Assembly: GCA_002308955.1 (NCBI GenBank) | Contig: DBWJ01000020.1 | Coordinates: 140-17,842, forward strand | DNA length: 17,703 nucleotides | Direction of reading: 5' to 3' | Origin: Lachnoclostridium sp. UBA1241 | GTDB lineage: Bacteria; Bacillota; Clostridia; Lachnospirales; Lachnospiraceae | Shown: positions 1 through 7,538 of the stretch, piece after piece | Numbering within the stretch: position 1 is the stretch's first letter | Layout of the letters: every line of letters begins with the position of its first letter | The notes under the pieces: model-generated | What the model saw: the letters and a program-made list of their open reading frames with translations, nothing else | Told to the model about the DNA's origin: nothing | The model's database searches: none | Made by a program: the position numbers and the translations under genes

Positions 1-254
1 GTCGTCTCCCGCTGGTTCGTGATGCCGATCGCCTCAATCTCCTGCGCCGTAATTCCGGCTTTGCTCATCGCCTCCACGGCGACGCCGAGTTGCGCGGACC
101 ACAGTTCCATCGGGTCGTGCTCAACCCAGCCGGCCTCCGGATAATACTGCGTAATCTCCTTCTGTGCGATGCTCACAATCTCGCTGTTATGATTAAAGAT
201 GATGGCACGTTCCGACGTCGTTCCCGCGTCAAATGCCAGGATGTACTTTTCCAT
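1..254 (-). CDS. glpK: glycerol kinase, N-terminal part (cut by window edge)
   Basis: This is the first 84 codons of a FGGY-family glycerol kinase, the cytoplasmic enzyme that phosphorylates glycerol to sn-glycerol 3-phosphate with ATP. The protein begins MEKYILAFDAGTTSERAIIF, which carries the family's N-terminal phosphate-binding motif. It continues through GWVEHDPMELW and GITNQRETT, both close to the conserved glycerol-kinase segments that include the glycerol-contacting Arg-Glu pair. In the E. coli enzyme the motif reads DQGTTS; here the residue after Asp is Ala, a variant I recall from other clostridial copies. The start ATG follows AGGG at short distance, with a GGAG slightly further upstream. 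The remaining three quarters of the gene lie outside the window. Other FGGY kinases such as xylulokinase are possible, but the WVEHDP segment favours glycerol. Confidence 0.9.
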   Translation of the reverse strand, partial: MEKYILAFDAGTTSERAIIFNHNSEIVSIAQKEITQYYPEAGWVEHDPMELWSAQLGVAVEAMSKAGITAQEIEAIGITNQRET

Positions 255-304
255 AAAACCCTATTCTCCGTTCTGCCGGTAACATTTTCCGAGGTGATAT
301 TCTC

Positions 305-1324
305 TTATTCTGCGTCGGATTGACTGCCCGCTGATTCGACCGGTGCAGATGTTTCATCCTTTTGTAAGAATGCGAGAATGTCGTTCCAGACAGTCTCCTT
401 CCCGCGCTCGCGCAGGATTTCATGGCGCATGCCGGGATACCGCTTTCCTTTGGTGTTTTGGTAGCCCTGCTTTCGAAGGCACCGGATGGCTTCCCCGAGC
501 TTCTGCTTTGAGATGGCGCACGGATCGTCCGCTCCCGAGAAGAACCGAATCGGGAGGTCTTTGTTGCGCGGGGTAAAGCCGCCCTCCGTGTAGGTTAAAA
601 TCATCATTTCAATCAAAGCCTTATAGCCGTTCAGGGTGAAGTGATAACCGCACAGCGGGTCTTCGTTGTAAAGGCGAACCTGCTCCGGGTCGGAGTTGGT
701 CCAGGCATACTGCGTGTGCTCCTTTGCAAATGCCTTTTCGAACCCGCCGCCGACGATGAAGTCCACCGTTTTCGAGCGCGCACGGTCTCCCCGTGTGGCA
801 ATCAAACCCTTCACAAGTGCGAGCCCGGCCTTTGCGCCGGTTGCCTTCGACGGACAGCCGAGAAGCACCAGCTTATCGATTTCGTCGTCGTGCTCTCTGA
901 GATAACACCGCGCGCACAAGGTCCCCATGCTGTGTGCAATCATTGCAACCGGCAGGTCGGTCCGCCCGGTTCGCTCGCAGGCGTAAGCCTTTGCCGCGAT
1001 GACCATCCCGTGGATGTCCGAGAGCATCGCCTGATAGCCGCCTTCGTAAAGATATCCGAGGTCCTCCGGATCCCGCACGCTTCCGCCGTGTCCGCGCTGG
1101 TCGAAGATGGTCACGATATACCCGCGTTCCGCCAGAAACCGGACAAACGGCTCATAGCGCCCCTTATGTTCACACATGCCGTGAACTATAATCGCCGCCC
1201 CGCAGACCTCCGCTGCGTCCTCAGGCTCCGCCCGAAGGGCAGAAAGCGGCAATCCGTCTGCCTCCGAAATATGCTGAAATTCTTTTACCGAAATATCCAT
1301 AAGCAATACACCGTTTTTCTCCAT
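305..1324 (-). CDS. alpha/beta hydrolase, monoacylglycerol lipase / lysophospholipase-like
   Basis: A 339-residue serine hydrolase of the alpha/beta fold (Hydrolase_4, PldB or monoglyceride-lipase type), probably cytoplasmic because no signal peptide is visible. An early oxyanion segment IIVHGMCEHKGRY is followed by FDQRGHGGS, both typical of this group. The nucleophile elbow is AHSMGT, the acid is probably in GADDPC, and the catalytic His is in GMRHEI near the C-terminus. The acidic tail after the last helix (KDETSAPVES onward) looks disordered. An in-frame ATG eight codons upstream exists, but the chosen ATG lies 8 nt after GGGAG, so the shorter form is preferred. Glycerol kinase lies 50 nt downstream in the same direction; release of glycerol from acylglycerols followed by phosphorylation would be a sensible pairing, though this is inference. 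The real substrate cannot be read from sequence. Confidence 0.85.
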   Translation of the reverse strand: MEKNGVLLMDISVKEFQHISEADGLPLSALRAEPEDAAEVCGAAIIVHGMCEHKGRYEPFVRFLAERGYIVTIFDQRGHGGSVRDPEDLGYLYEGGYQAMLSDIHGMVIAAKAYACERTGRTDLPVAMIAHSMGTLCARCYLREHDDEIDKLVLLGCPSKATGAKAGLALVKGLIATRGDRARSKTVDFIVGGGFEKAFAKEHTQYAWTNSDPEQVRLYNEDPLCGYHFTLNGYKALIEMMILTYTEGGFTPRNKDLPIRFFSGADDPCAISKQKLGEAIRCLRKQGYQNTKGKRYPGMRHEILRERGKETVWNDILAFLQKDETSAPVESAGSQSDAE

Positions 1325-1379
1325 GGAATTTTCTCCCTTTTCTATCATATTCTTCCGGCAAATGCCAACCTTATCCCAC

Positions 1380-2816
1380 TCAATACCCGAGGAATTCTTT
1401 CAGCGCTTTGTCCTGCAGAAGTTCCTCCTTGCCGAGCCCGAACGAGTAACCCGGAACGATTTCAAGATAGCGGTCCAAAAATTCCTCGTAAGTCCCTGCC
1501 TCGAAGCAGTACGGTGTGATGAAGAATTCCCTGCTTCCTCCTGTCGTGCGGTCTCCGGCAGTTACGCTCACTTTGTAATCGCCTGATTTCAGTCTGTAAA
1601 AAACATATCTCTCCAGATTCCAGCCGTTCAGACTGATATGACCGAAGGAAGGTTCATAACTCGCTACGGTTTCATTTTCCCGAAGCGCAAGGCTCTGATA
1701 GTCATACTCCACATACTCGATAAACCGTTCGGCGCTTTCGACGTCATACACCGAATACTCTTTTTCATTATAGTATCTTCTGACAAATTCAAGGTCTCCG
1801 TCAACCTCTTGGATATCGTACTGCCAGGTCTTACTTAGCATCTTTTTATCAAGCCAGCGGTAGTCCTTCTTCACCTTGTCAAAGGCTTTGTCCAGATATA
1901 CCTTTATGTCTGTTCCGAACTTGAATTTTTCCTCCGGATTTGCATGCTCCACCGCATTGTGCGTATATCGGCACAAAAAATCAATGAACTCGTCTGCGGT
2001 GGTACCCTCTGTCCACGGGTCCACGATATCCGTATCGTTATAATAATCCCTCTCAATCTGCCCGAAAACGTACTTACCGTGAAGCGGCGCAATCTGCCAG
2101 ACCGGGGTTTCCTTTCGCATCATCGGAAGCGTAGCCCAAGGGAATTCTTCCCGCAGCTTTTCCAATGCTTTTTCGTAGTATACATTGATATCGGTTCCGT
2201 ATTTGAACAGTTCCGGATCGGCGGAAGGGTTCTTATTCATTTTCTTCTCGCGCCTTCTCTCGCTTTCTGCTTCCTGCTCCGCTTCGAAGACCGAATCGGA
2301 ACTGAGCGGCGTCCACGCCCATACCTTATCCGAGCTGTGGCTCGCAAGTGCGGATGCGTAAATAAATGCCCCTCCGGCTTTGTGTCGCCATTTGTTCCAT
2401 CTGCCTGCTGCCAGACTTCCGTCCTTCATAATCAAAAGACAGAACTGCTCCTCTTTCGGCTTCTTTCTGTCTGCAAATGACTTAAACCCTTCAAACTGAA
2501 CATTGCGTGCGCCTTCCTCTTCGTGTCCGAGATTGATCCAGCCAATCTCTTCATCACAAAGGAGTTCCGAAAGGTCATAGCGGGCAAGAGAGTGCCACCT
2601 TGCCACCTCTTCCGAATCCACGGTGTCGGCGGTTCCGCGTGTGAAGTGGCCCGCTTTGGTTCTCCCGTTCCCGGACGGATACCAGCCGCCCGCGGTGTAG
2701 TCCCCATTCTTCAGCTCGAGCAGGCAATACTCCCCGTATTCCGGCATATCCTTATCGGAAACTTCGTGGAATTCGTTAAATGACAGTGTAAGATTCTTAT
2801 AATCGACTTTAAACAT
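1380..2816 (-). CDS. unknown protein with internal repeats
   Basis: I do not recognise this 478-residue protein. It has no signal peptide or membrane segment and is rich in Tyr, Trp, Glu and Lys, so it is probably cytosolic. Two kinds of internal repeat are visible. A short beta-type unit occurs near residues 28-46 (YCLLELKNGDYTAGGW) and 123-141 (FCLLIMKDGSLAAGRW), with a weaker third copy near 405-421 (FYRLKSGDYKVSVTAG). A longer alpha-type unit occurs near 203-285 (FKYGTDINVYYEKALEKL) and 297-370 (FKFGTDIKVYLDKAFDKV). Between them, residues 177-198 form a charged, probably helical linker. GGAGG precedes the ATG by 4 nt. It lies 60 nt downstream of the aldo/keto reductase with no terminator seen between. 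The repeats suggest binding modules rather than a catalytic core, but this is inference. Confidence 0.8.
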   Translation of the reverse strand: MFKVDYKNLTLSFNEFHEVSDKDMPEYGEYCLLELKNGDYTAGGWYPSGNGRTKAGHFTRGTADTVDSEEVARWHSLARYDLSELLCDEEIGWINLGHEEEGARNVQFEGFKSFADRKKPKEEQFCLLIMKDGSLAAGRWNKWRHKAGGAFIYASALASHSSDKVWAWTPLSSDSVFEAEQEAESERRREKKMNKNPSADPELFKYGTDINVYYEKALEKLREEFPWATLPMMRKETPVWQIAPLHGKYVFGQIERDYYNDTDIVDPWTEGTTADEFIDFLCRYTHNAVEHANPEEKFKFGTDIKVYLDKAFDKVKKDYRWLDKKMLSKTWQYDIQEVDGDLEFVRRYYNEKEYSVYDVESAERFIEYVEYDYQSLALRENETVASYEPSFGHISLNGWNLERYVFYRLKSGDYKVSVTAGDRTTGGSREFFITPYCFEAGTYEEFLDRYLEIVPGYSFGLGKEELLQDKALKEFLGY

Positions 2817-2876
2817 TGTTCCTCCGTAACCGGATTTCTACCTGGCATCCTCCGTTTTTATATCTGTTACTCTTCA

Positions 2877-3893
2877 TCAGACTGTTTCCACGCCGGCAAG
2901 TATGTCCTTATAGTCCTTCAGGTTCTTCTTAAGCAGGTTCGGGATGTCCAGCTCATACGGGCATCTCGTTTTGCAGACACCGCATTCGATGCAGTTTTCA
3001 ATCTTCATCATCTCATTCTGCCAGTGCTCCGTCAGCCAGTTCTGCGACGGCGCGCGGCGGATCATCTGGCTCATGCGCGCGCACTGATTGATCACGATAT
3101 CCACCGTGCAAGGCATGCAGTAGCCGCATCCCCTGCAGAATTCGCCGAGGAGACTCGCTCGGTCCTTCTCGATGAACTCCCGGATTTCGTCCGTCATCCG
3201 GATGTCTTTCTCAAAGAATCCGAGCCATTCATCCAGTTCGGATTCCCGCTGCACGCCCCAGATGGGAAGCGCAGCATATTCGCTCATGAACGCCATGCAG
3301 GCCTCGGAATTCGTAAGAAGCCCGCCGGACAGTCCTTTCATTGCGATAAATCCCATGCCTGCCTTTTCGCAGTCCTTAACAAGCTGTATATCCCGCTCGG
3401 ACGCCAGGTACGAAAAAGGAAACTGCAGCGTCTCATACAGGCCGCTCTTTACGATGTCTTCGGCCACGCCGATCTTGTGCGCCGTGATGCCGATATGCCG
3501 GATCTTTCCCTGCTTCTTGGCCTCCTTCAGGGCCTCGTAGAGCTCGTCGCCCTCCCCGTAGCATTTGGCGGCGCAATGCAGCTGAAAGATGTCGATATAG
3601 TCCGTGCGGAGTTTCGTAAGGGATGTCTCCAGATCCGACCAAAACTTCTCCTTCGTATCCGCCATCGTTTTCGTCGAAATGAACACCTTATCGCGCATTC
3701 CGTCAAATGCGATACCGAGCTTCTCTTCGCTGTCCGAATAGGCCCTTGCGGTGTCGAAGAAGCGCATTCCTCCGTCATATGCCTTGCGGAGCAGATGCAC
3801 CGCATCCTCCGTGCTGATTCTCTGAATCGGAAGGGCGCCGAAAGCGTTCTGGGGAACCGTGATTCCCGTGCGACCGAGTGTAATTGTTTTCAT
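2877..3893 (-). CDS. aldo/keto reductase with C-terminal ferredoxin-type cysteine motifs
   Basis: A 338-residue NAD(P)H-type oxidoreductase of the aldo/keto reductase superfamily. The catalytic tetrad is readable: Asp47 and Tyr52 in FFDTARAY, Lys75 in ISTKTM, and His106 in FQLHCA. The C-terminal third carries two cysteine clusters: Cys253, 256, 259, 262 and 271, then Cys301, 304, 307 and 311 followed by Pro (CIECGVCKTRCPYELDIP). The second is a classical 4Fe-4S CxxCxxCxxxCP motif. AKR proteins with this tail are a known clostridial and archaeal class, usually annotated as predicted oxidoreductases; the electron partner and substrate are unknown. The start overlaps the stop of the phosphodiesterase gene by 4 nt (ATGA), and the ribosome binding site GGAGGAG lies inside that gene, implying translational coupling. 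Confidence 0.9.
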   Translation of the reverse strand: MKTITLGRTGITVPQNAFGALPIQRISTEDAVHLLRKAYDGGMRFFDTARAYSDSEEKLGIAFDGMRDKVFISTKTMADTKEKFWSDLETSLTKLRTDYIDIFQLHCAAKCYGEGDELYEALKEAKKQGKIRHIGITAHKIGVAEDIVKSGLYETLQFPFSYLASERDIQLVKDCEKAGMGFIAMKGLSGGLLTNSEACMAFMSEYAALPIWGVQRESELDEWLGFFEKDIRMTDEIREFIEKDRASLLGEFCRGCGYCMPCTVDIVINQCARMSQMIRRAPSQNWLTEHWQNEMMKIENCIECGVCKTRCPYELDIPNLLKKNLKDYKDILAGVETV

Positions 3894-4387
3894 ATCTTCA
3901 TCTCCTCCAGAACTTCATAGTCAAGTGAGCGGATCCGGATGATTCCGTCTTCGATGGTTGCGAAGCTGTTCGGCCCGGAACGTGAGCGGGCAACGGAGCC
4001 GGGGTTTATGATTATCTTTCCGTTGTATCTGCGGATGGCCGGGATATGGGAGTGCCCGACGCAGATGATGTCTGCGTCCGTCTTCATCAGCGTCATGAGC
4101 GGGTACCTGTGGCCGTGGGTGAGGGTGATCCGCACGCCGTCGATGCGCAGCTCCCTTATGTCTTCGCAGTCGAGCCAGCCGTCGCAGTTGCCGCGTACCA
4201 GAATGCTGTCCGGAACGCTTTTAATCCGGTCGAGGATTACGTCGTCCGCCTCGTCGAAGGAATAGCCGAACAGATCCCCGAGCACGAAAAGCCGCTCGAA
4301 ATTCTCCGTCTTGTAATACTCGAGAGCCCGGTCCAGATTGTAGTATCCGCCGTGAATATCCGACAGAATCATGATTTTGGGTAGCAT
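3890..4387 (-). CDS. yfcE: YfcE/MJ0936-type metallophosphodiesterase
   Basis: A 165-residue calcineurin-like phosphoesterase. The dinuclear metal motifs are all present: Asp10 and His12 in SDIHGG, Asp38 in LGDLF, Asn67 in RGNCD, His91 in THGH, and His112/His114 in GHSHIP. Length and the late INPGS element match the YfcE family, which cleaves phosphodiester substrates in vitro; the natural substrate is poorly known. AAGGAG lies 6 nt before the ATG. The gene sits 21 nt after a lipoprotein gene and overlaps the aldo/keto reductase by 4 nt, so these are probably one transcript. A second calcineurin-like domain occurs in the fusion gene at 7539-9233, and the two resemble each other only in the metal motifs. 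The family call is secure, while the symbol refers to family resemblance rather than proven orthology. Confidence 0.88.
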   Translation of the reverse strand: MLPKIMILSDIHGGYYNLDRALEYYKTENFERLFVLGDLFGYSFDEADDVILDRIKSVPDSILVRGNCDGWLDCEDIRELRIDGVRITLTHGHRYPLMTLMKTDADIICVGHSHIPAIRRYNGKIIINPGSVARSRSGPNSFATIEDGIIRIRSLDYEVLEEMKI

Positions 4388-4408
4388 TTGCCGCTCCTTA
4401 TGTCCGGT

Positions 4409-5032
4409 TTACCAGTAAGTGCCGATGATGTACCATTTGCCGTCAATGCAGCAGAGCCAGAACAGTTCGGTTTCGTCGTAAGCGTCGTCGCCTTCGCCGT
4501 AGCCCCACTGGGCGACAACGGCGTAGACGTCCGTGCCCGGATCGGCGACTTCGTCATAATCCGCGCGGTTGCCGATGCTCTGGTAATCGTCATGGTCCGG
4601 CTCCCGGTCTCCGTTGATGAGGCGGTTCACCTCGCCGGTCCTTGCCTTTTCGATTTCCTCGACGGCAAGCACCTTGTACCAGGGCGAACGCTTTACAATG
4701 TACGGTGCGAGGTCCTCGTACTCGGCCTTTTCATAGGCGTAGAGGTCGAAATCCGGGTCGGGCTCGTCGAACTCGGACATGGCGCTCTCGCGGATTTCGT
4801 CCATGAATTTCGCCGGGCGCGTGTAGTTGTACACCGTGTCGAAATCCGTCGTGACGAAAAGCGCGTTATAGAAATCCTCCACCACCTGCTTCGGCGAGAA
4901 TTCCGGCTTTTCGGTCGGCGTCAGTGTCGGCGGATCAAGCGGCGGGCTCTCGGGCGTGCAGCCGGTCAGGGCAAGAAGAAACGCCGCCGTAAGCAGCAGT
5001 GAAAGTATGATTTTGCCTGTATGTTTTTTCAT
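4409..5032 (-). CDS. putative lipoprotein
   Basis: A 207-residue secreted protein with a type II signal peptide: a basic start (MKKHTGK), a hydrophobic stretch over residues 8-22, and the lipobox LTGC with the acylated Cys25. A Pro- and acid-rich linker (PESPPLDPPTLTPTEKPEF) follows, typical of Gram-positive surface lipoproteins. The mature part begins KQVVEDFYNALF and is rich in Asp, Tyr and aromatic residues; the opening helix resembles NTF2-like or DUF4878-type lipoprotein domains, but the match is by eye only. The last strands end with KWYIIGTYW. A GTG three codons upstream is in frame, but GGAGG abuts it directly and is 8 nt from the ATG, so the ATG is chosen. It lies between a two-TM/TPR-like protein and YfcE. 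Function unknown. Confidence 0.8.
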   Translation of the reverse strand: MKKHTGKIILSLLLTAAFLLALTGCTPESPPLDPPTLTPTEKPEFSPKQVVEDFYNALFVTTDFDTVYNYTRPAKFMDEIRESAMSEFDEPDPDFDLYAYEKAEYEDLAPYIVKRSPWYKVLAVEEIEKARTGEVNRLINGDREPDHDDYQSIGNRADYDEVADPGTDVYAVVAQWGYGEGDDAYDETELFWLCCIDGKWYIIGTYW

Positions 5033-5047
5033 GGTTGGCACCTCCGG

Positions 5048-5944
5048 TTATTGTTGTGGTGTGTCATTTTGCGTCGGCTGCGCGCTGTCCGTAAGCCCGA
5101 AGCGTTTCATTGGGAGCCGGTACGTCTGTACCATGGCAGCTCCCTGATCCTTGACCACTTCCCATGCCTGCTGCATGAAAGCGGCGGCCTCTTCCTGCTT
5201 CCCGAGCCGCATGCAGAGGTCGGCATTGACGTAGTATTTGCTCGGCAGTTTCTTCGAAAAATCAGACGTATATGTTAAGAGCCGGTCTGCAATCGCCTGT
5301 GCCTTATCGTACTCTTCGCGCATTGTGTAATAATCGTAGTCAACTCCGTCCAGCAGTATTTTGAACATCTCATCATCTTTGTTCCCGAAGCGCGAATGTG
5401 CCTCATCCCGGAACTCGGCTGCCTTCTTCTCATCCTTCAGCCCCGCATAGGTGTCCACGCACACGCCGAGATAAAGCATATGCGAAATTCCACGGTCAAT
5501 GAAGCTGATGCTCTTGCTGCGGATTTCCTTCTGATCAAGGGCTTCCAGATACTGCCGGGCGGTATCGAACTGCCTGGTCTGATTGAAATAATCCGCGCTG
5601 TACATCGCAAAATCCTTCAGATACACGATGCTCATCTCCTTGCCGGAGGTGTGCTCGCGCATCGCCTGATTTGCCATATCGAGCGCCTTTTGGGTGAATC
5701 CGTTCGTCATCACTTCGTTCCGGAACGCCTCATGGAGTATGGCCGAGGGCTTTCCCTTCTCGCTGTTAAGAAGCCTTTTTAAGAGGACAAATGCCAACGG
5801 AATCGCAACAACACAGAGGACTCCGAATACAAGAAGCGCCGTCTGTCTGCCGATGATCGGGCGCAGAATCAGAAAAAGCACAAACGCCGCGAGAACTTCG
5901 ATTATATACAACAGAAAATAAGTCACAACATATACATTTCTCAT
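5048..5944 (-). CDS. two-TM membrane protein with cytosolic TPR-like domain
   Basis: An unrecognised protein of about 298 residues. Two hydrophobic segments fill the N-terminus (about residues 6-28 and 32-56), separated by a very short turn and followed by Lys/Arg, so the large C-terminal part should be cytosolic. From about residue 65 to 280 the protein is helical, with repeated Ala-, Tyr- and Glu-rich helix pairs such as KALDMANQAM, FDTARQYLEAL, KAQAIADRLL and KQEEAAAFMQQAW. These are typical of TPR-like solenoids that hold partner proteins. The tail is Thr/Gln/Pro-rich. Two ATGs are adjacent after AGGAG; the second has the better 7-nt spacing and is used here, the first being at 5947. The lipoprotein gene follows after 15 nt, so an envelope-linked pair is possible but unproven. 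Confidence 0.75.
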   Translation of the reverse strand: MRNVYVVTYFLLYIIEVLAAFVLFLILRPIIGRQTALLVFGVLCVVAIPLAFVLLKRLLNSEKGKPSAILHEAFRNEVMTNGFTQKALDMANQAMREHTSGKEMSIVYLKDFAMYSADYFNQTRQFDTARQYLEALDQKEIRSKSISFIDRGISHMLYLGVCVDTYAGLKDEKKAAEFRDEAHSRFGNKDDEMFKILLDGVDYDYYTMREEYDKAQAIADRLLTYTSDFSKKLPSKYYVNADLCMRLGKQEEAAAFMQQAWEVVKDQGAAMVQTYRLPMKRFGLTDSAQPTQNDTPQQ

Positions 5945-5954
5945 CATTCCGCTC

Positions 5955-6860
5955 CTATCGTTTCTGTCTGAGAAGTTCCTGTACCTCTTCGAGCTTCGGA
6001 GGGTTTAACGGCAAAGGAAACCGTGAAATTGCAACGCCGGAGCAGGCGCTCGCAAAGCGCACCGTCTCCTCATCCGACATGCCGTGAAGCAGCGCATAGA
6101 CGCATCCGGCTTTGTAGGTGTCGCCGGCGCCGAGCGTGCTCTTTACCTCCACGTCGAAGGGGCGCATGCGGTGAATCGGTCCGCCCTTCCGGCCGTAAAG
6201 CATCTCTCCGCCGCCCTGCGTCAGGATCGTCAGCCCTTCCGCCTCCTGAAGCATCAGCTCCATAACGGCTTCCGGTGCCATTCCCGCGTAGTCGTTGCCG
6301 GCGCATTCCTTGGATACTACATTGATTGCGGCATGTTTATGCAGATAGGAATCATGCCTTGTATCAATCGTCACATAAGGGATTTTGAGGCGTACGCAGA
6401 TTTCCGCCGCAAGAAGCGTTTCCGCGCCAAAGTACGGGTCGATTGCCGCTGCCTTGCAGCCCGCGATGTCCTCCTCTTTCGGAACGCTCCACCAGCGTTC
6501 GCCGGTTGAGAAGAGCGTCTGGAACCGCCCCATCGGAGAACGCACAAGGCCTGCGATCACGACATAATCCATCACGCCGGGTTCCTCCGTAAAATGTAAC
6601 GGCGACAGGTCCACCTTCTTGTCCGCGTAGAATTTCTTAAGCATCGGGGCGACTTCCGTCCCGATCCATGTTCCGTCCATGCGGACCGAAACCCCGAGCG
6701 AATCAAGAACCGTGCATGCGGTGCCGGTTTCTCCGCCCGGCAGGAAATACTGCGCGTCGATTTCCGAATACTCATCCGGCTGCAGGAATCCGCCCCGCAG
6801 CAGAAAAGAATGTGTTCCGAGCACCTGTCCGAACAGGTATGCTTCTGCGTCTTTCTTCAT
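5955..6860 (-). CDS. PfkB-family carbohydrate kinase
   Basis: A 301-residue ribokinase-superfamily sugar kinase. The signature near the C-terminus reads STLGAGDTYKAGC, with the anion-hole GAGD at 244-247 and Asp247 as catalytic base. The N-terminal glycine-rich segment PGGETGTACTVLDSLG (41-56) matches the family's first signature. The substrate is not evident; ribokinase, fructokinase and nucleoside-kinase subfamilies differ in residues I cannot assign confidently. The first 20 residues are more divergent than usual and lack the clear start strand of ribokinase (LFGQVLGTHSF replaces it). The start ATG is 6 nt after GAGGG; an in-frame ATG five codons upstream has no site. The gene follows an unknown gene by 27 nt and precedes the two-TM protein by about 10 nt, so it is probably in one transcript with them. 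Confidence 0.85.
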   Translation of the reverse strand: MKKDAEAYLFGQVLGTHSFLLRGGFLQPDEYSEIDAQYFLPGGETGTACTVLDSLGVSVRMDGTWIGTEVAPMLKKFYADKKVDLSPLHFTEEPGVMDYVVIAGLVRSPMGRFQTLFSTGERWWSVPKEEDIAGCKAAAIDPYFGAETLLAAEICVRLKIPYVTIDTRHDSYLHKHAAINVVSKECAGNDYAGMAPEAVMELMLQEAEGLTILTQGGGEMLYGRKGGPIHRMRPFDVEVKSTLGAGDTYKAGCVYALLHGMSDEETVRFASACSGVAISRFPLPLNPPKLEEVQELLRQKR

Positions 6861-6887
6861 GGTAAACCCTCTCATATTCCGTCTGTT

Positions 6888-7451
6888 TTATTCTTTTTTG
6901 CCCCATTTGGCATATGACTGCTCGTAATCCTCTACATGCTTCCGGTACAGCTCCGACAGGAGCGGGCTCTTCGGGTAGGGAGCGCATTTCACGTCGGAGG
7001 GCGTGAAATCCATCAGTTTCCGTACCATCCGGTCCATCTGCGGTCCGTACTGCGTTTTCTCGAAGAAAATCTTACAGCCGCAGTCATTATGGTAACCCTG
7101 ATGTCCGAATTCATCAATCAGTATGATCCGGTCGTACTCAGAGAGTTCCGTCTTCTTCAAAAGGAGGTTCAGAAGTCTTGCTGCGTACAGGTCGCCGTTA
7201 CCGGTGTAGGCGCGGCCGATTGCCTGGACAATTATCCTTACATCCCCCGTTTCGCACTGCGACGGCCCGGATGCGGTGAGCCGGTCGAAAGCCGCCTCTG
7301 CCATCTCCTCGTCCCAGCCCGCCTTAATCTCTCTCGGGATCTGCATGGCTCTGTATTCATCGTAGGCTTTATCGCCGATCTCGTGCCACATGTAGTAGCC
7401 TTCGTCGCCGTCAACGAACTTGTAGTTTTCTTCGGCTTCCTGCATCGTCAT
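6888..7451 (-). CDS. unknown small soluble protein
   Basis: A 187-residue protein I do not recognise. It has no signal peptide or membrane segment. The sequence is acidic at the N-terminus (EAEENYKFVDGDEGYYMWHE), helical in the middle (LYAARLLNLLLKKTEL), and has a conserved-looking core FGHQGYHNDCGCKIFF with a clustered Cys-Gly-Cys and two His; such a patch could bind metal but nothing proves it. A late Asp/Pro segment (DFTPSDVKCAPYPKSP) precedes a charged terminal helix. GGAGG lies 7 nt upstream of the ATG and a separate promoter is predicted about 60 nt upstream, so the gene heads a transcript that likely continues into the PfkB kinase. Confidence 0.75.
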   Translation of the reverse strand: MTMQEAEENYKFVDGDEGYYMWHEIGDKAYDEYRAMQIPREIKAGWDEEMAEAAFDRLTASGPSQCETGDVRIIVQAIGRAYTGNGDLYAARLLNLLLKKTELSEYDRIILIDEFGHQGYHNDCGCKIFFEKTQYGPQMDRMVRKLMDFTPSDVKCAPYPKSPLLSELYRKHVEDYEQSYAKWGKKE

Positions 7452-7507
7452 AGGGCTTCCTCCCGAAAGATTCTTATTCTTTGTAGATCATGCTTCGGTA
7501 TCCGTTT

Positions 7508-7537
7508 ATTATACCACATAAACATGCGGCTTGTCGA
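7508..7537 (-). promoter_or_regulatory. predicted sigma-A promoter for the 6888-7451 gene and downstream operon
   Basis: On the minus strand a perfect TATAAT (7508-7513) is preceded by TCGACA (7532-7537, five of six matches to TTGACA) with an 18-bp spacer. Transcription should start near 7501, about 50 nt before the ATG at 7451. The -35 element lies at the edge of the upstream coding sequence, which stops at 7539. This splits the unknown gene and its followers from the fusion-enzyme operon upstream. Confidence 0.6.
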
Positions 7538-7538
7538 C

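Noticed and set aside
641..1519. A 292-codon plus-strand open frame across the alpha/beta hydrolase gene.
   Set aside because: It lies antisense to intact catalytic motifs, spans into the next gene and has no motif of its own.
2817..2876. A TATAAA before the repeat-containing protein gene as a promoter -10.
   Set aside because: No -35-like hexamer occurs 16-18 bp upstream, and no terminator separates it from the aldo/keto reductase, so read-through is simpler.
3024..3920. A 298-codon plus-strand open frame across the aldo/keto reductase gene.
   Set aside because: Antisense shadow of a gene with all four catalytic residues and both cysteine clusters in place.
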